Assembly: GCF_001937195.1 (NCBI RefSeq)
Contig: NZ_MSDO01000002.1
Span: forward strand, 124,001-188,000
DNA: 64,000 nucleotides
Reading direction: 5' to 3'
Source of the DNA: Salinicola socius
GTDB lineage: Bacteria; Pseudomonadota; Gammaproteobacteria; Pseudomonadales; Halomonadaceae
Below the pieces are notes generated by a model that had not been told where the DNA came from, ran no database searches, and was given only the letters and a program-made list of their open reading frames with translations. Shown here one piece after another: positions 1 to 14,333 of this stretch; position 1 is the first letter of the stretch, and each line of letters starts with the position of its first letter. Position numbers and translations under genes: made by a program.

Positions 1-766
1 CCAGATTTTCCATCGCGGTCAGGGCGCTGTTGGCGTTGTCCGCCAACGGATATCGCCATTCGTGCTGACCATCGAGCGTGAAGATTCGGGTGAGCTTCTC
101 GGGCCATCCCTCGGGAGGCGTTTCGATCCCGCCGATGAGACCGAGTCCAGGTAGCGCCGTGATCGCCTCCAGCCCGCCGTTGGAGTTGACGTCCGACAGC
201 CCTGCCGGTCGATGCGCCGGCTCGCTGGCAATACCCGAAGGCAGAAAGCGCTGCCAGCGGGCGTTGCCTTGCGCCTCGTTCTTGGTATCACCGTTCTTCG
301 TATCACCGCCTTCGCCCCCCGCCGCGTCGCCTTCGAAGCCGATCACCAGTTGGGTATTGCCACGCACGCCGTCGTTGGCGTTCTCCAACGTCAGCGCTTC
401 GGCATCGCTGCTGGCACTCGCCAGGATGGCGCCATCCTCGCCGCGTAGCGGGTAGGTATCCAGCGGCTCATAGTCACGTAGCTCGCCGCTGCCACTGAAT
501 GTCAGCCGAGCGCGGTGTAGCCAGCCGCGATCGGAAATCAGGAATAGCATCGACTCATCGTCGTCCCAGCCGAGATCGGAAAGCCCGCCCACCGGTGTTC
601 CGTCCTGCCACTCCGACGGCAGAGCCAGCGTCCCGCACCAGTCGATGTTCGGCGTGCCGGCCAAGAGATCCACGGGCGCAATGGCCGTGCGCTGGGGCGT
701 GGCGCTGCAGCCGGCGAGCAATGCTGCGCCGATTGATATCCAGATGCGATGACAGCGTGTTGGCAT
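1..766 (-). CDS. Outer-membrane-type lipoprotein, esterase-like/phytase-like fold (3' end outside window)
   Basis: This reading frame runs from an ATG at 766 leftward off the window edge without a stop. The N-terminus is a lipoprotein signal: a short hydrophobic stretch ends in the lipobox LLAGC, with Cys at residue 20. The mature part has WDDDESMLFLISDRGWLHRA and later GLEAITALPG and LTRIFTLDGQ, which look like blades of a beta-propeller in the 'esterase-like activity of phytase' family. That family assignment is from pattern only. It is divergent from dapB, with a 137-bp gap. About 255 residues are visible. The Glu/Gly/Asp-rich insert near residues 155-170 contains a duplicated GDTKN. Confidence 0.75.
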   Translation of the reverse strand, partial: MPTRCHRIWISIGAALLAGCSATPQRTAIAPVDLLAGTPNIDWCGTLALPSEWQDGTPVGGLSDLGWDDDESMLFLISDRGWLHRARLTFSGSGELRDYEPLDTYPLRGEDGAILASASSDAEALTLENANDGVRGNTQLVIGFEGDAAGGEGGDTKNGDTKNEAQGNARWQRFLPSGIASEPAHRPAGLSDVNSNGGLEAITALPGLGLIGGIETPPEGWPEKLTRIFTLDGQHEWRYPLADNANSALTAMENL

Positions 767-852
767 GGGACGGGGACTCCGGAGATGCTCGACGCCCTCC
801 AGTGTAGCCTGCGCCGCCAACCCGGTGCTGGCTGATATACTGCCGCCACTGA

Positions 853-1713
<861 letters not shown>

Positions 1714-1928
1714 CGGTTGTGCCAGGCGGTTGCGAAAGACGGTCGCGAAAAACGGAATACCGCCCGGCAGCGGGTGCTGATAGCGCTCCGGTTGGGGCGT
1801 CATTGAATCGAATCGTGATCGGTACTGGAGCCGGTCGCTGGTTTCCGGTATCATTTCGCCAATTTGGCCGGGCCAGTGCCGCAGGCAACAGCGATTCGCC
1901 GCAGGTGATGCCGCAATCAGTACAACAA

Positions 1929-1970
1929 GCGGGATGAAACCGGTTTTTCCGGATTTCGTCCCGCTTTTTT
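1929..1970 (+). terminator. Rho-independent terminator after dapB
   Basis: An 11-bp stem (GCGGGATGAAA against TTTCGTCCCGC, one G-U pair) encloses an inner CCGG/CCGG stem and is followed by six T residues. It lies in the 1714-2066 gap between dapB and carA. The rest of that gap shows no gene; the carA promoter should lie after this terminator, but I cannot place it confidently. Confidence 0.85.
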
Positions 1971-2066
1971 ACGGCCTTGCGGCGGCTCGCCCGGTCAGGA
2001 TTTCGTAGGGGCGTGACATTAGACCTCGACGCAATGTGTTGATGACCCGTTAAGGAGGATGTTGCC

Positions 2067-3251
2067 TTGAACAGACCCGCGATACTGGCTCTCGAAGACG
2101 GCAGTGTATTTTACGGTGCTGCGATCGGAGCCGATGGGCAAACCAGCGGGGAGGTGGTCTTCAATACCGCCATGACCGGTTATCAGGAAATTCTCACCGA
2201 CCCTTCCTACACCCGCCAGATCGTCACCCTGACCTATCCGCATATCGGCAATACCGGCATCAACTCCGAAGACGTCGAGTCGGATCGCATCTGCGCGGCC
2301 GGGCTGGTGATTCGTGATCTGCCGTTGATCGCCAGCAACTTTCGCAGCACGGCGTCGCTATCCGAGTATCTGGCATCCGAGAACGTGATCGGGATCGCCG
2401 ATATCGACACCCGCAGGCTGACGCGCATTCTACGCAGCAAGGGCTCGTTGAACGGGGCGATTGTGGCTGGTGATGCCGCCGAGGGCGATGATGCCGTCGA
2501 GCGGGCACTGGCCGCCGCCAAAGCCTTCCCGGGACTCAAGGGAATGGATCTGGCCAGGGAGGTCTCCTGCGAATCCAGCTACGAATGGACCCAGGGCGAG
2601 TGGGTGCTGGGCCAGGGCTACGCCGAGACCGGTCGCAACGAGCGGCCCTCGGATGGCGCCCAGGACCCGCGTCGGTACCACGTGGTCGCCTACGACTACG
2701 GGATCAAGCACAACATCCTGCGCATGCTCGCGTCCCGCGGCTGCCGCCTGACGGTGGTGCCGGCGCAGACGCCGGCCAGCGAGGTGCTGGCGATGAACCC
2801 GGATGGCGTCTTCCTGGCCAACGGACCGGGCGATCCGGAGCCCTGCGATTACGCGATTGCCGCGATCCGGGAAGTTCTCGAAACGAACATTCCGGTCTTC
2901 GGTATCTGCCTGGGCCATCAACTGCTGGCGCTGGCCGCCGGAGCCAGAACGGTGAAGATGAATCATGGTCATCATGGCGCCAACCACCCGGTCCAGGATC
3001 TCGACAGCGGCCAGGTGATGATCACCAGCCAGAACCATGGCTTCGCGGTCGACGAGACCAGCCTGCCCGGCAACGTGCGTGCCATTCATCGCTCGCTGTT
3101 CGATGGCACGCTGCAGGGCATCGAGCTGACCGACCGTCCGGCGTTCAGCTTTCAGGGCCACCCCGAGGCGAGCCCGGGCCCGCAGGATGTCTCGCCGCTG
3201 TTCGACCGCTTCGTGACGATGATGCAGGCTCGCCAAGCGCAGCCCGCCTGA
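2067..3251 (+). CDS. carA: Carbamoyl-phosphate synthase small (glutaminase) subunit
   Basis: CarA hydrolyses glutamine and channels ammonia to CarB for carbamoyl phosphate, feeding arginine and pyrimidine synthesis. The start is an unusual TTG: TAAGGAGG sits 8 bp upstream and the next residues [12 protein letters not shown] match the family N-terminus. The 394-residue protein has the class I glutamine amidotransferase domain in its C-terminal half, with nucleophile Cys in [15 protein letters not shown] and the His/Glu pair in [11 protein letters not shown]. It is followed by carB after 87 bp; that gap holds a 9-bp direct repeat (TGAATCGAA at 3262 and 3276). Confidence 0.97.
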   Translation: MNRPAILALEDGSVFYGAAIGADGQTSGEVVFNTAMTGYQEILTDPSYTRQIVTLTYPHIGNTGINSEDVESDRICAAGLVIRDLPLIASNFRSTASLSEYLASENVIGIADIDTRRLTRILRSKGSLNGAIVAGDAAEGDDAVERALAAAKAFPGLKGMDLAREVSCESSYEWTQGEWVLGQGYAETGRNERPSDGAQDPRRYHVVAYDYGIKHNILRMLASRGCRLTVVPAQTPASEVLAMNPDGVFLANGPGDPEPCDYAIAAIREVLETNIPVFGICLGHQLLALAAGARTVKMNHGHHGANHPVQDLDSGQVMITSQNHGFAVDETSLPGNVRAIHRSLFDGTLQGIELTDRPAFSFQGHPEASPGPQDVSPLFDRFVTMMQARQAQPA

Positions 3252-3338
3252 GCGGACGCTGTGAATCGAAGCCTTTGAATCGAATCTTTCAGGGTCGGCG
3301 CGCGGCGCCGGCACCACCTTTTCGACGAGTGTTAGCGC

Positions 3339-6564
<3,226 letters not shown>

Positions 6565-6572
<8 letters not shown>

Positions 6573-7041
6573 GGTCCCGATGACCGTCCACGGCGAGCAG
6601 GCCTTGCGCCAGGAGCTGGAGCAGTTGAAGGGCGTGGAACGTCCGCGTGTGATCAGCGATATTGCGGTCGCCCGCGAGCATGGCGATCTCAAGGAGAACG
6701 CCGAATATCATGCCGCTCGCGAGCAGCAGGGGTTCATCGAAGGGCGTATTCAGGAGATCGAGGGCAAGCTGTCGCTGGCTCAGGTCATCGACGTGACCAA
6801 GGTCACGAAGAGCGGCAAGGTGATCTTCGGGGTCACCGTCGAGCTGCTCAATCTCGAGACCGACGAAGAAGTGCGCTACCGGATCGTCGGCGAGGATGAA
6901 GCCGATATCAAGGCCGGCAAGATTTCGATCACCTCACCCATCGCGCGAGCGCTGATCGGCAAGCAGGAAGGTGACGTGGTCAACGTGCGCACCCCGGGTG
7001 GCGATGTGGAGTACGAAATCTCCGGCGTCGAGCATATTTGA
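6565..7041 (+). CDS. greA: Transcription elongation factor GreA
   Basis: GreA rescues backtracked RNA polymerase by stimulating transcript cleavage. The 158-residue protein has the N-terminal coiled-coil with the acidic tip ([13 protein letters not shown], residues 33-45) that reaches into the polymerase channel, and a C-terminal FKBP-like globular domain ([16 protein letters not shown]). Its ATG lies inside the last codons of carB, out of frame, so expression is probably coupled to carAB. Confidence 0.97.
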
Positions 7042-7178
7042 CCGCTTGCGCGCGTCGGTCAAACGGCATTGAGAACGGCCTCGGCATGCTCATTTACACC
7101 CCGCAACTCCGCTGCCTCGGCCGCTTTCGCCTTGTCTGTTCCTAGCTCGCAAGCGCTTGCAAAACAGGTAGCCGCAAG

Positions 7179-7213
7179 CGAGAGAAGCCGCGACAGTGTC
7201 GCGGCTTCTCTCG
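7179..7213. terminator. Bidirectional hairpin between convergent greA and yhbY
   Basis: A perfect 16-bp inverted repeat (CGAGAGAAGCCGCGAC, loop AGT, GTCGCGGCTTCTCTCG) lies between the two convergent genes. The downstream U-tract is weak on both strands, so its role as a terminator is inferred from position and stem strength. A separate perfect 12-bp palindrome, GCAAGCGCTTGC, lies just upstream at 7149-7160. Confidence 0.7.
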
Positions 7214-7233
7214 TTCTGGAGCATTCTGTTTTC

Positions 7234-7275
7234 GCGGCTCGCGGCTCGCGGCTCGCGGCTCGCGGCTCGCGGCTC
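7234..7275. repeat. Six perfect tandem copies of a 7-bp unit (GCGGCTC)
   Basis: The heptamer GCGGCTC is repeated six times without a mismatch. The last copy runs into the stop codon of yhbY (TGA read from 7276-7274 on the minus strand). The repeat lies between the greA/yhbY hairpin and the yhbY 3' end. Copy number of such a repeat could vary between strains. Confidence 0.95.
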
Positions 7276-7600
7276 AGTGCCGCCCGTGATGGTCTTCGGC
7301 GCGCTGAATGTTGGAGAGCTTGGGATTGACCTTGGGGTTGTGGCGATAGAGTAGTGCCACTTTGCCCAGGGTCTGGACCAGTTCCGCACCGGAGATTGCC
7401 ACCAGCTCCTCGACCATGGCCTGGCGCTCCTCGCGCTCGGCGATCGCCAGCTTGACCTTGATCAGTTCATGATCACGCAGCGCGCGCTCGAGTTCCTGCT
7501 GGGCGCCCTCGCTCAAACCGTTTTCACTCACGGTGACGATCGGCTGCAGGTGGTGGCCGATGCTGCGGAAGGCTTTCTTTTGTGCGGATGTTAGGCTCAT
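7274..7600 (-). CDS. yhbY: Ribosome assembly RNA-binding protein YhbY (CRM domain)
   Basis: YhbY is a small KH-like CRM-domain protein that binds pre-50S particles. I start it at the inner ATG (7600), giving 108 residues beginning MSLTSAQKKAFRSIGHHLQP, which matches the family; the frame stays open 27 codons further upstream but that part is not family-like. The conserved EALxxHELIKVK-type helix and the GxxGLSEG region are visible. The gene is divergent from rlmE, as is usual in this order. Its stop codon overlaps the GCGGCTC heptamer repeat. Confidence 0.93.
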   Translation of the reverse strand: MSLTSAQKKAFRSIGHHLQPIVTVSENGLSEGAQQELERALRDHELIKVKLAIAEREERQAMVEELVAISGAELVQTLGKVALLYRHNPKVNPKLSNIQRAEDHHGRH

Positions 7601-7861
7601 GATAGTCTGACCGTTGAACTTCGCGATAATTGTCAGCGGTGCTGCAATCGGTCTCACCACCGCACTGTCGAAACGCGCCATGGTACGGGTTTCGGTAGCA
7701 ACAGGAAAGATGCCTTCGGCTCAGTGAAGGTTGCCGATCGATTGCAGGGGCGACACTTCCGGTTTCCCGTCCTCTGTCCGTCTGAGCGATCTACCGCTCT
7801 TGGCTATCCAGCCTTGCATCTCCGCTTTACGTTTCTTCGGCTATTCTTCAGGTGATCACCA

Positions 7862-8539
7862 GTGGCGCGCGCTTCCCGCTCAGGACCCAAATCCAGCCCC
7901 GACAAGCCCGGCTCTCCGACCCGGCAGAGCAAAAGCAGCGCGGGCTGGTTGAAAGAGCATTTCGACGATCGTTATGTCCAGCAATCCTGGAAAGATGGAT
8001 ATCGTTCGCGTGCAAGTTATAAGTTGCTGGAGCTGGACGAGCGTGACAAGTTGTTGCGCTCGGGGATGGCGGTGATCGATCTTGGCGCCGCGCCCGGTGG
8101 CTGGAGCCAGGTCGCCGCGGAAAAAGTCGGCACCGAAGGTGTGGTGATCGCCTCCGATATTCTGGAAATGGACGCGCTGGCGGGCGTGAGCTTCATTCAG
8201 GGCGACTTTACGGAAGAGAGCGTGCTGGAAGCGATTCTGGCCGAACTGGACGGACGCCCCGTCGATCTGGTGCTTTCCGATATGGCGCCGAACCTGAGCG
8301 GCATGGCGGCGATCGATCAGCCTCAGGCGATGTATCTGGTCGAGCTGGCGCTCGACCTGGCAAGACAGACGTTGTCGCCCGGCGGCCATTTTCTGGCCAA
8401 GGTATTGCAGGGCGAAGGATTCGATGACTATCTGCGGGATCTGCGCAGCAGTTTTCGCAAGGTAGTAACGCGCAAGCCGGAGGCATCACGGGCCCGTTCC
8501 CGAGAAGTCTATCTGCTGGCGCAGGGATTTCAGGGCTAG
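7862..8539 (+). CDS. rlmE: 23S rRNA (uridine(2552)-2'-O)-methyltransferase
   Basis: RlmE (FtsJ/RrmJ) methylates U2552 of 23S rRNA in late 50S assembly, using S-adenosylmethionine. The 225-residue protein begins with GTG and has a basic Ser-rich N-terminal extension of about 25 residues before the family motif [16 protein letters not shown]. The SAM-binding motif [15 protein letters not shown] and the catalytic K-D-K-E elements (Lys in SYKLLELD, Asp in LVLSDMAPN, Lys in [11 protein letters not shown]) are present. It is upstream of ftsH, as in Escherichia coli. The 7601-7861 gap to yhbY must hold both divergent promoters; I see no strong sigma-70 match there. Confidence 0.95.
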   Translation: MARASRSGPKSSPDKPGSPTRQSKSSAGWLKEHFDDRYVQQSWKDGYRSRASYKLLELDERDKLLRSGMAVIDLGAAPGGWSQVAAEKVGTEGVVIASDILEMDALAGVSFIQGDFTEESVLEAILAELDGRPVDLVLSDMAPNLSGMAAIDQPQAMYLVELALDLARQTLSPGGHFLAKVLQGEGFDDYLRDLRSSFRKVVTRKPEASRARSREVYLLAQGFQG

Positions 8540-8629
8540 GCTTGCAAGCGTGGTTGAACGCCTCCATCTAGTGTAGTGTCAGACCACGGCAAGCGCAGGC
8601 AGCAAGGTTCGTACTACGAGGGTGGTGTC

Positions 8630-10597
8630 TTGAACGACATGGCGAAGAATCTAATTCTCTGGTTGGTCATCGCAGCTGTACTGCTGACGGTGTTCAACAA
8701 TTTCAGCGTCGATAGCTCGCCGCAAACGACGAGCTACTCGCAATTCGTGCAGCAGGTCCAGAACGACCAGGTGCGCAGCGTGACCATCGATGGCTTCACC
8801 ATCAACGGTGAGCGCAAAGATGGCACGCAGTTCCAGACGATCCGTCCGGCCGCTCAGGACCCCAAGCTGATGGATGACCTGCTGGCGCACGACGTCACGG
8901 TCGTCGGCCAGAAGCCCGAGGAGCAGAGCCTGTGGACGCGTCTGCTCATCGCCAGTTTCCCGATTCTGTTGATTCTGGGGATCTTCGTCTTCTTCATGCG
9001 CCAGATGCAGGGTGGCGGCAGTGGTCGAGGCGGCCCGATGAGCTTCGGCAAGTCGAAAGCCAAGCTGCTGAGCCAGGATCAGATCAAGTCCACCTTTGCC
9101 GACGTTGCAGGCTGTGACGAGGCCAAGGAAGAGGTCGTCGAACTGGTCGACTTCCTCAAGGATCCGACGAAATTCCAGCGGCTGGGCGGTCAGATTCCGC
9201 GTGGCGTGCTGATGGTGGGGCCGCCGGGGACGGGCAAGACGCTGCTGGCGAAGGCGATCGCCGGTGAAGCCAAGGTGCCATTCTTCAGCATTTCGGGATC
9301 GGACTTCGTCGAGATGTTCGTCGGCGTGGGGGCATCCCGCGTCCGTGACATGTTCGAGCAGGCCAAGAAGCAGGCTCCGTGCATCATCTTCATCGATGAG
9401 ATCGACGCGGTCGGTCGCCATCGTGGCTCCGGCATGGGCGGCGGGCATGACGAGCGCGAGCAGACGCTGAACCAGCTGCTGGTCGAGATGGATGGCTTCG
9501 AGGCCAACGATGGCATCATCGTCATTGCCGCCACCAACCGTCCGGACGTGCTCGACCCGGCGCTGCTTCGCCCCGGCCGTTTCGACCGCCAGGTGACCGT
9601 GCCGCTTCCCGATATTCGGGGTCGCGAGCATATTCTCAACGTGCACCTGCGCAAGGTGCCGATGGGTGACGACGTGCAGGCGAGCCTCATCGCTCGCGGT
9701 ACGCCGGGCTTCTCGGGCGCGGATCTGGCCAACCTGGTCAACGAAGCCGCCCTGTTCGCGGCTCGCCGTAACCGTCGCACCGTCGGCATGGAAGAGCTCG
9801 AGCTGGCCAAGGACAAGATCATGATGGGGGCCGAGCGTCGCTCCATGGTCATGTCCGAGAAGGACAAGCTCAATACCGCTTATCACGAAGCCGGCCACGC
9901 CATTATCGGCCTGGTCATGCCCGAGCACGATCCGGTCTACAAGGTCACCATCATCCCGCGAGGTCGTGCGCTGGGCGTGACCATGTTCCTCCCCGAGGAA
10001 GACCGCTACAGCTATTCCCGTCAGCAGATCATCAGCCAGCTCTGCTCGCTGTTCGGCGGCCGGATCGCCGAGGAGATGACGCTTGGGCCGAATGGGGTCA
10101 CCACCGGTGCCTCCAACGACATCAAGCGGGCCACCGAGCTTGCGCACAGCATGGTTGCCAAGTGGGGCCTCTCCGAGGAGATGGGGCCTTTGATGTACGA
10201 CGAGGACGAATCGCATCAGTTCCTCGGTGGTCCCGGTCAGGGTGGCGGCAAGCTGAGTTCTGGCGAGACGTCGACCCGTCTCGACAAGGAAGTGCGTCGC
10301 ATCATCGACGAATGCTATGCCATGGCGCGCAAGATTCTCGAGGACAACCGCGACAAGCTCGACCTGATGGCCGAAGCGCTGATGCAGTACGAAACCATCG
10401 ACGCTGCCCAGCTCAAGGACATCATGGAAGGTCGCCCGCCGCGTCCGCCGAAGGACTGGGGTGACGATGGTCCGAGCTCGGGTTCTGGCCGGCCGGTCAG
10501 CGATCCTGAGCCGCAGCCAGGCGACGAAGGGACGTCGGATGACGAGCCCGGTAACCGTCGCCCCTCGGATCCTCTGGGTGGGCCGTCAGGACTCTGA
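8630..10597 (+). CDS. ftsH: ATP-dependent zinc metalloprotease FtsH
   Basis: FtsH is the membrane-anchored AAA+ protease that degrades LpxC, sigma-32 and unassembled membrane proteins. I choose the TTG at 8630, which gives (M)[12 protein letters not shown], the conserved N-terminus; an open frame continues 18 codons upstream but is not family-like. Two membrane segments flank a periplasmic domain (about residues 5-25 and 105-125). The Walker A motif GPPGTGKT, the Walker B motif [11 protein letters not shown], the second region of homology [18 protein letters not shown] and the zinc motif HEAGH are all present. The C-terminal 40 residues are an acidic, Pro/Gly-rich disordered tail. About 655 residues. 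Confidence 0.97.
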   Translation: MNDMAKNLILWLVIAAVLLTVFNNFSVDSSPQTTSYSQFVQQVQNDQVRSVTIDGFTINGERKDGTQFQTIRPAAQDPKLMDDLLAHDVTVVGQKPEEQSLWTRLLIASFPILLILGIFVFFMRQMQGGGSGRGGPMSFGKSKAKLLSQDQIKSTFADVAGCDEAKEEVVELVDFLKDPTKFQRLGGQIPRGVLMVGPPGTGKTLLAKAIAGEAKVPFFSISGSDFVEMFVGVGASRVRDMFEQAKKQAPCIIFIDEIDAVGRHRGSGMGGGHDEREQTLNQLLVEMDGFEANDGIIVIAATNRPDVLDPALLRPGRFDRQVTVPLPDIRGREHILNVHLRKVPMGDDVQASLIARGTPGFSGADLANLVNEAALFAARRNRRTVGMEELELAKDKIMMGAERRSMVMSEKDKLNTAYHEAGHAIIGLVMPEHDPVYKVTIIPRGRALGVTMFLPEEDRYSYSRQQIISQLCSLFGGRIAEEMTLGPNGVTTGASNDIKRATELAHSMVAKWGLSEEMGPLMYDEDESHQFLGGPGQGGGKLSSGETSTRLDKEVRRIIDECYAMARKILEDNRDKLDLMAEALMQYETIDAAQLKDIMEGRPPRPPKDWGDDGPSSGSGRPVSDPEPQPGDEGTSDDEPGNRRPSDPLGGPSGL

Positions 10598-10649
10598 GGT
10601 CATCCGGCGCTTCGAGGCGGTTGGAACCTTGCAAGAAACGTCAGCAAGG

Positions 10650-10685
10650 GCAGCGGGGCGTCAGTAATGACGCCCCGCTGCGTTT
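10650..10685 (+). terminator. Hairpin terminator after ftsH
   Basis: A perfect 14-bp stem (GCAGCGGGGCGTCA, loop GTAA, TGACGCCCCGCTGC) is followed by GTTTC. The U-tract is short, but the stem is long and it lies just after the ftsH stop, so it probably limits readthrough into folP. Confidence 0.7.
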
Positions 10686-10749
10686 CAGGTCGGTTGCGCA
10701 AAGGTCGCGTCCTGCCTAGAGTGAACGCCTTTGTGAACGGCGGACTTCC

Positions 10750-11652
10750 ATGACGGATTCGGTACCCGTTGGCGCTCGACTGCGCTGCGGCCATCATCAT
10801 CTCGATCTTTCCCGGCCGCGCGTCATGGGTATTCTGAACGTGACGCCGGACTCCTTTTCGGACGGCGGTCGACATGATCGCCTGGACGACGCGCGTCGCC
10901 ACGCCGAGCGTCTGCTTCAGGAAGGTGCGGCGATCATCGACGTTGGCGGCGAATCGACGCGGCCGGGTGCCGAACCGGTATCGCTCCAGACCGAACGCGA
11001 CAGAGTGCTGCCGGTGGTCGAGATGCTGGTATCGGAGTTCGATGCGTTGGTTTCGGTCGATACCAGTGCGCCCGAACTGATCCGTGAGGTCGCCGAGGCT
11101 GGCGCCGGCATGATCAACGACGTGCGCTCGCTGACGCGGCCCGGTGCGCTCGAGGCGGCCGCGGTCGCCGACCTGCCGATTTGCCTCATGCATATGGCGG
11201 GGGAGCCGCAGACGATGCAGCAGGCGCCGCATTACGACCGCCCGGTCGAAGAGGCCGTGGTCGATTTCCTGCGCGAACGTATTTCGATCTGCGAAGCGGC
11301 AGGCATTGCGCGCGAGCGTCTGGTGCTGGACCCGGGCTTCGGTTTCGCCAAGACGCTGGATCACAATCTGCGGCTGCTCAATCGCATGGCGTTACTGGCA
11401 ACTCTGGGACTGCCGCTGTTGGCGGGAATGTCGCGTAAGAGCATGATCGGCCAGCTGCTGGAACGGCCTGTCGACCAGCGTCTGCCCGGCGGGCTGGCAT
11501 TGAGCGTGATGGCCGTCGAGCGTGGCGCTAGAATTATCAGAGTGCACGACGTCGCGCCGACGGTCGACGCCATCAATATGGCTTGGGCGGTACTTCAGGA
11601 GCGATCAGCGTCAGGAACGGAACGACCAGCTTCAGGAACGGAACGAACATGA
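10750..11652 (+). CDS. folP: Dihydropteroate synthase
   Basis: FolP joins p-aminobenzoate to the pterin pyrophosphate in folate synthesis and is the sulfonamide target. The 300-residue protein has the pterin-binding signatures [15 protein letters not shown] (residues 26-40) and [13 protein letters not shown], plus the C-terminal RVHDV motif. The last 20 residues are encoded by a 21-bp tandem duplication ([14 protein letters not shown]) beyond the normal domain end. The stop overlaps the glmM start as ATGA. Confidence 0.96.
   Translation: MTDSVPVGARLRCGHHHLDLSRPRVMGILNVTPDSFSDGGRHDRLDDARRHAERLLQEGAAIIDVGGESTRPGAEPVSLQTERDRVLPVVEMLVSEFDALVSVDTSAPELIREVAEAGAGMINDVRSLTRPGALEAAAVADLPICLMHMAGEPQTMQQAPHYDRPVEEAVVDFLRERISICEAAGIARERLVLDPGFGFAKTLDHNLRLLNRMALLATLGLPLLAGMSRKSMIGQLLERPVDQRLPGGLALSVMAVERGARIIRVHDVAPTVDAINMAWAVLQERSASGTERPASGTERT
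11611..11646 (+). repeat. 21-bp-period tandem duplication at the folP/glmM junction
   Basis: TCAGGAACGGAACGA occurs at 11611-11625 and again at 11632-11646; a degenerate first copy (TTCAGGAGCGATCAGCG) precedes at 11594. The repeat encodes the FolP C-terminal tail and also supplies the purine-rich ribosome-binding sequence (AGGAACGGAACGA) of glmM, so duplication there gives glmM two alternative Shine-Dalgarno-like tracts. Confidence 0.85.
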
Positions 11653-13034
11653 GTAGACGTTATTTTGGTACCGACGGTATCCGCGGTACCGTCGGCGAGT
11701 ATCCCATCACGGCAGACTTCATGCTCAAGCTGGGCTGGGCGATGGGGCGGGTGCTGTCGCGCAAGCTGTCCGGCAGTCAGGCGCGGCAGAAATCGGCGCA
11801 GTCCACGCGACCCAAGGTGATCATCGGCAAGGACACGCGAATCTCCGGCTACATGTTCGAGTCGGCGCTGGAAGCCGGGTTGTCGGCCGCCGGGGCCGAT
11901 GTGTCGTTGCTGGGGCCGATGCCGACACCAGGCATCGCCTATCTGACACGTACTTTTCGCGCCGATGCCGGCATCGTGATCTCCGCCTCGCACAATCCCT
12001 ACCAGGACAACGGCATCAAGTTCTTCTCGGCGGAAGGGTTGAAGCTTGCCGATGAGGTCGAGACCGAAATCGAAGAAGAGCTCGACAAGCCGCTGGAAAC
12101 CATGGCACCGAATCAGCTCGGCAAGGCGGTTCGCATCAATGATGCCGCCGGGCGCTACATCGAATTCTGCAAATCGACGGTTCACAACCGCCTCGAGTTG
12201 CATGGCCTGAGAATCGTGCTGGACTGCGCCCATGGCGCGACCTACCACATTGCGCCCAACGTCTTTCGCGAGCTTGGCGCCGATGTCAGCGTCATTGGTG
12301 GCGAGCCCGATGGTCTCAATATCAACCAGGGCGTCGGTTCGACGCACACCGAGCGCTTGAGCGAGGCCGTTCTGGCGCGACAGGCGGATCTGGGGATCGC
12401 GTTCGACGGCGACGGCGATCGCGTGCTGATGATCGATCGACGCGGCGCGCTGGTCGATGGTGATGAGATCCTGTACATCATCGCGCGGGATCTGCATGCC
12501 CGAGGAAAACTCAACGGCGGGGTCGTGGGTACGCTCATGACCAACTTCGGTCTGGCGGCCGCTTTCGAAAAACAGGGCATTCCCTTCGAGCGTGCCCAGG
12601 TCGGGGACCGTTACGTGGTCGAACGCCTGCTTGCCAACGACTGGTTGCTGGGCGGAGAGGCCTCGGGTCATATCGTCTGCCGCAACGTCCAGACTACCGG
12701 TGACGGGATCGTCTCGGCCTTGCAGGTGCTGGCCGTCATGGTGCGGGAGAACGCGCCACTGGAGCAGTTGCTCGACGGTTTCGACAAGACGCCGCAGTCG
12801 TTGGTCAATGTGCGCCTGCCGAGCGGAACCGATGCCAGGGCGCTGCTGGAAAGTCAGGCGCTGCGCCAGACGGTGGAGGCCGTCGAGGACGAGCTCGGTG
12901 GCAGCGGCCGGGTCTTGCTGCGCCCTTCGGGCACCGAGCCGCTGATCCGGGTGATGGTAGAGGGTCGGCCACGATTCGATGTGCAGGCCATGGCCGAGCG
13001 AATTGCCAATAGTGTCGAAACCTTGATCGCCTGA
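11649..13034 (+). CDS. glmM: Phosphoglucosamine mutase
   Basis: GlmM converts glucosamine-6-phosphate to glucosamine-1-phosphate on the way to UDP-GlcNAc. I start at the ATG at 11649 ([19 protein letters not shown]), which overlaps folP by 4 bp; the frame is open further upstream only inside folP. The phosphoserine loop [15 protein letters not shown] holds the catalytic Ser, DGDGDR is the metal-binding loop, and [15 protein letters not shown] is the phosphate-binding loop. The 461-residue protein carries an insert (about residues 40-55, [18 protein letters not shown]) compared with the 445-residue E. coli enzyme. Confidence 0.96.
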   Translation: MSRRYFGTDGIRGTVGEYPITADFMLKLGWAMGRVLSRKLSGSQARQKSAQSTRPKVIIGKDTRISGYMFESALEAGLSAAGADVSLLGPMPTPGIAYLTRTFRADAGIVISASHNPYQDNGIKFFSAEGLKLADEVETEIEEELDKPLETMAPNQLGKAVRINDAAGRYIEFCKSTVHNRLELHGLRIVLDCAHGATYHIAPNVFRELGADVSVIGGEPDGLNINQGVGSTHTERLSEAVLARQADLGIAFDGDGDRVLMIDRRGALVDGDEILYIIARDLHARGKLNGGVVGTLMTNFGLAAAFEKQGIPFERAQVGDRYVVERLLANDWLLGGEASGHIVCRNVQTTGDGIVSALQVLAVMVRENAPLEQLLDGFDKTPQSLVNVRLPSGTDARALLESQALRQTVEAVEDELGGSGRVLLRPSGTEPLIRVMVEGRPRFDVQAMAERIANSVETLIA

Positions 13035-13113
13035 GCTGGCTCGATAGCCGGCAGCGGTTGTTGTCTTGCTGTCAAGGCTCTTATACCATGTCGCACCACC
13101 GATGGGAGGTTGC

Positions 13114-13863
13114 ATGCGCAAGCCGCTGATCGCGGGTAACTGGAAGATGAATGGCTCGAAGGAACTGATCGAGACCTTTGGTCGAGCCTTCGCCGAGATT
13201 GATCTGCCGTCGCCAGTCGACGTGGTGATCCATCCTCCATTTCCCTATCTCGATGCTGCACGCCAAGCTTTTGTGAAAACGCCCGTCGGGCTGGGAGCGC
13301 AGACGCTCAATCCGCTGCACTCGGGGGCTCGTACCGGCGAGGTCAGCGGGCAGATGCTCAATGAGTTCGGCGTCGACTACGTGCTGGTCGGCCATTCCGA
13401 GCGTCGCCAGCTCTATCACGAAAGTGACGAGCAGGTTCACGAGCGCGTGATGGCCGCGCTCGAAGCGGGCATCAAGCCGATACTCTGTGTCGGCGAGACG
13501 CTCGAGGAGCGAGATGCCGGCCGATCCGAGGAGGTCGTGCTGCGCCAGGTGGGCTACGTCATGGCGCGGCTCGACTCGGCGCAGCGCCAGCAGATGACGA
13601 TTGCCTACGAGCCCGTGTGGGCCATCGGTACCGGGCGCACGGCTTCGCCAGCTCAGGCTCAGCAGATGATGGCCGCGATTCGGCGCTATCAATCCGGCTT
13701 CGATCGTGAACTGGCCGATGCGCTGCGTTTGCTATACGGCGGCAGCATGAACGCGAGTAACGCCAAAGAGTTGCTCGCGCAGCAGGATATCGACGGCGGC
13801 CTGATCGGCGGTGCGTCGCTCAAGGTCGACGATTTCATAGCGATTTGTCAGTCAGCAGGTTGA
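13114..13863 (+). CDS. tpiA: Triosephosphate isomerase
   Basis: TpiA interconverts dihydroxyacetone phosphate and glyceraldehyde-3-phosphate. The start at 13114 (MRKPLIAGNWKMNGS) is chosen because GGGAGG lies 5 bp upstream and the N-terminal Asn/Lys pair (NWKMN) is the family signature. The catalytic His is in VGHSERRQ and the catalytic Glu in AYEPVWAIGTG. The C-terminal phosphate-binding GGSMNASN and LIGGASL loops are present. At 249 residues it is of standard length. secG follows after 4 bp. Confidence 0.97.
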   Translation: MRKPLIAGNWKMNGSKELIETFGRAFAEIDLPSPVDVVIHPPFPYLDAARQAFVKTPVGLGAQTLNPLHSGARTGEVSGQMLNEFGVDYVLVGHSERRQLYHESDEQVHERVMAALEAGIKPILCVGETLEERDAGRSEEVVLRQVGYVMARLDSAQRQQMTIAYEPVWAIGTGRTASPAQAQQMMAAIRRYQSGFDRELADALRLLYGGSMNASNAKELLAQQDIDGGLIGGASLKVDDFIAICQSAG

Positions 13864-13867
13864 TTTC

Positions 13868-14248
13868 ATGCAGATAGCAATTTTATTGGTTCATGTTCTG
13901 GCCGCCATCGCGCTGGTGGTTCTGGTCCTGCTGCAGCAGGGTAAGGGCGCTGAAGCGGGCGCGGCTTTCGGCGGCGGCTCTTCTCAGACCGTCTTCGGTT
14001 CTCGGGGTAGCGGCGGGTTTCTATCCAAGCTGACCGGCGGCCTGGCGGCGCTCTTCTTCGTTACCTCGCTGGGGCTTGCGTACTTCGCGACCAACGCCGG
14101 CAGCGCGCCGCAGAGCGGCATTCCCGACGCGCAGGTGATCGAGCAACAACATAATGGCGCGCCTACGCTTGACGACGGCGCTCAAAGCGGGAATAATGCT
14201 GCGCCAGCACTCGAGGAAGGTGGCGATCAAGATTCGTCAAATCCTTGA
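13868..14248 (+). CDS. secG: Preprotein translocase subunit SecG
   Basis: SecG is the small subunit of the SecYEG protein channel in the inner membrane. It has two hydrophobic helices (residues 1-20 and about 55-75) joined by a Gly-rich loop (GKGAEAGAAFGGGSSQTVFGSRG), the family signature. The C-terminal 45 residues are polar, Asn/Gln/Asp-rich and longer than in E. coli, probably disordered and cytoplasmic. The tpiA-secG-tRNA-Leu order is the usual one. A 7-bp hairpin (GTGTAGC/GCTACAC, 14302-14323) lies before the tRNA. Confidence 0.95.
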   Translation: MQIAILLVHVLAAIALVVLVLLQQGKGAEAGAAFGGGSSQTVFGSRGSGGFLSKLTGGLAALFFVTSLGLAYFATNAGSAPQSGIPDAQVIEQQHNGAPTLDDGAQSGNNAAPALEEGGDQDSSNP

Positions 14249-14333
14249 GTGGAAAGGAAAATTCGTTACCTCCTATTGAATCATTGGTTGTAGTGAATTT
14301 CGTGTAGCGCCAAGGTGCTACACACCCCCTGAT

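Noticed and set aside
8651..10216. A 521-codon minus-strand open frame opposite ftsH
   Set aside because: Shadow of a conserved gene, no RBS and no family features.
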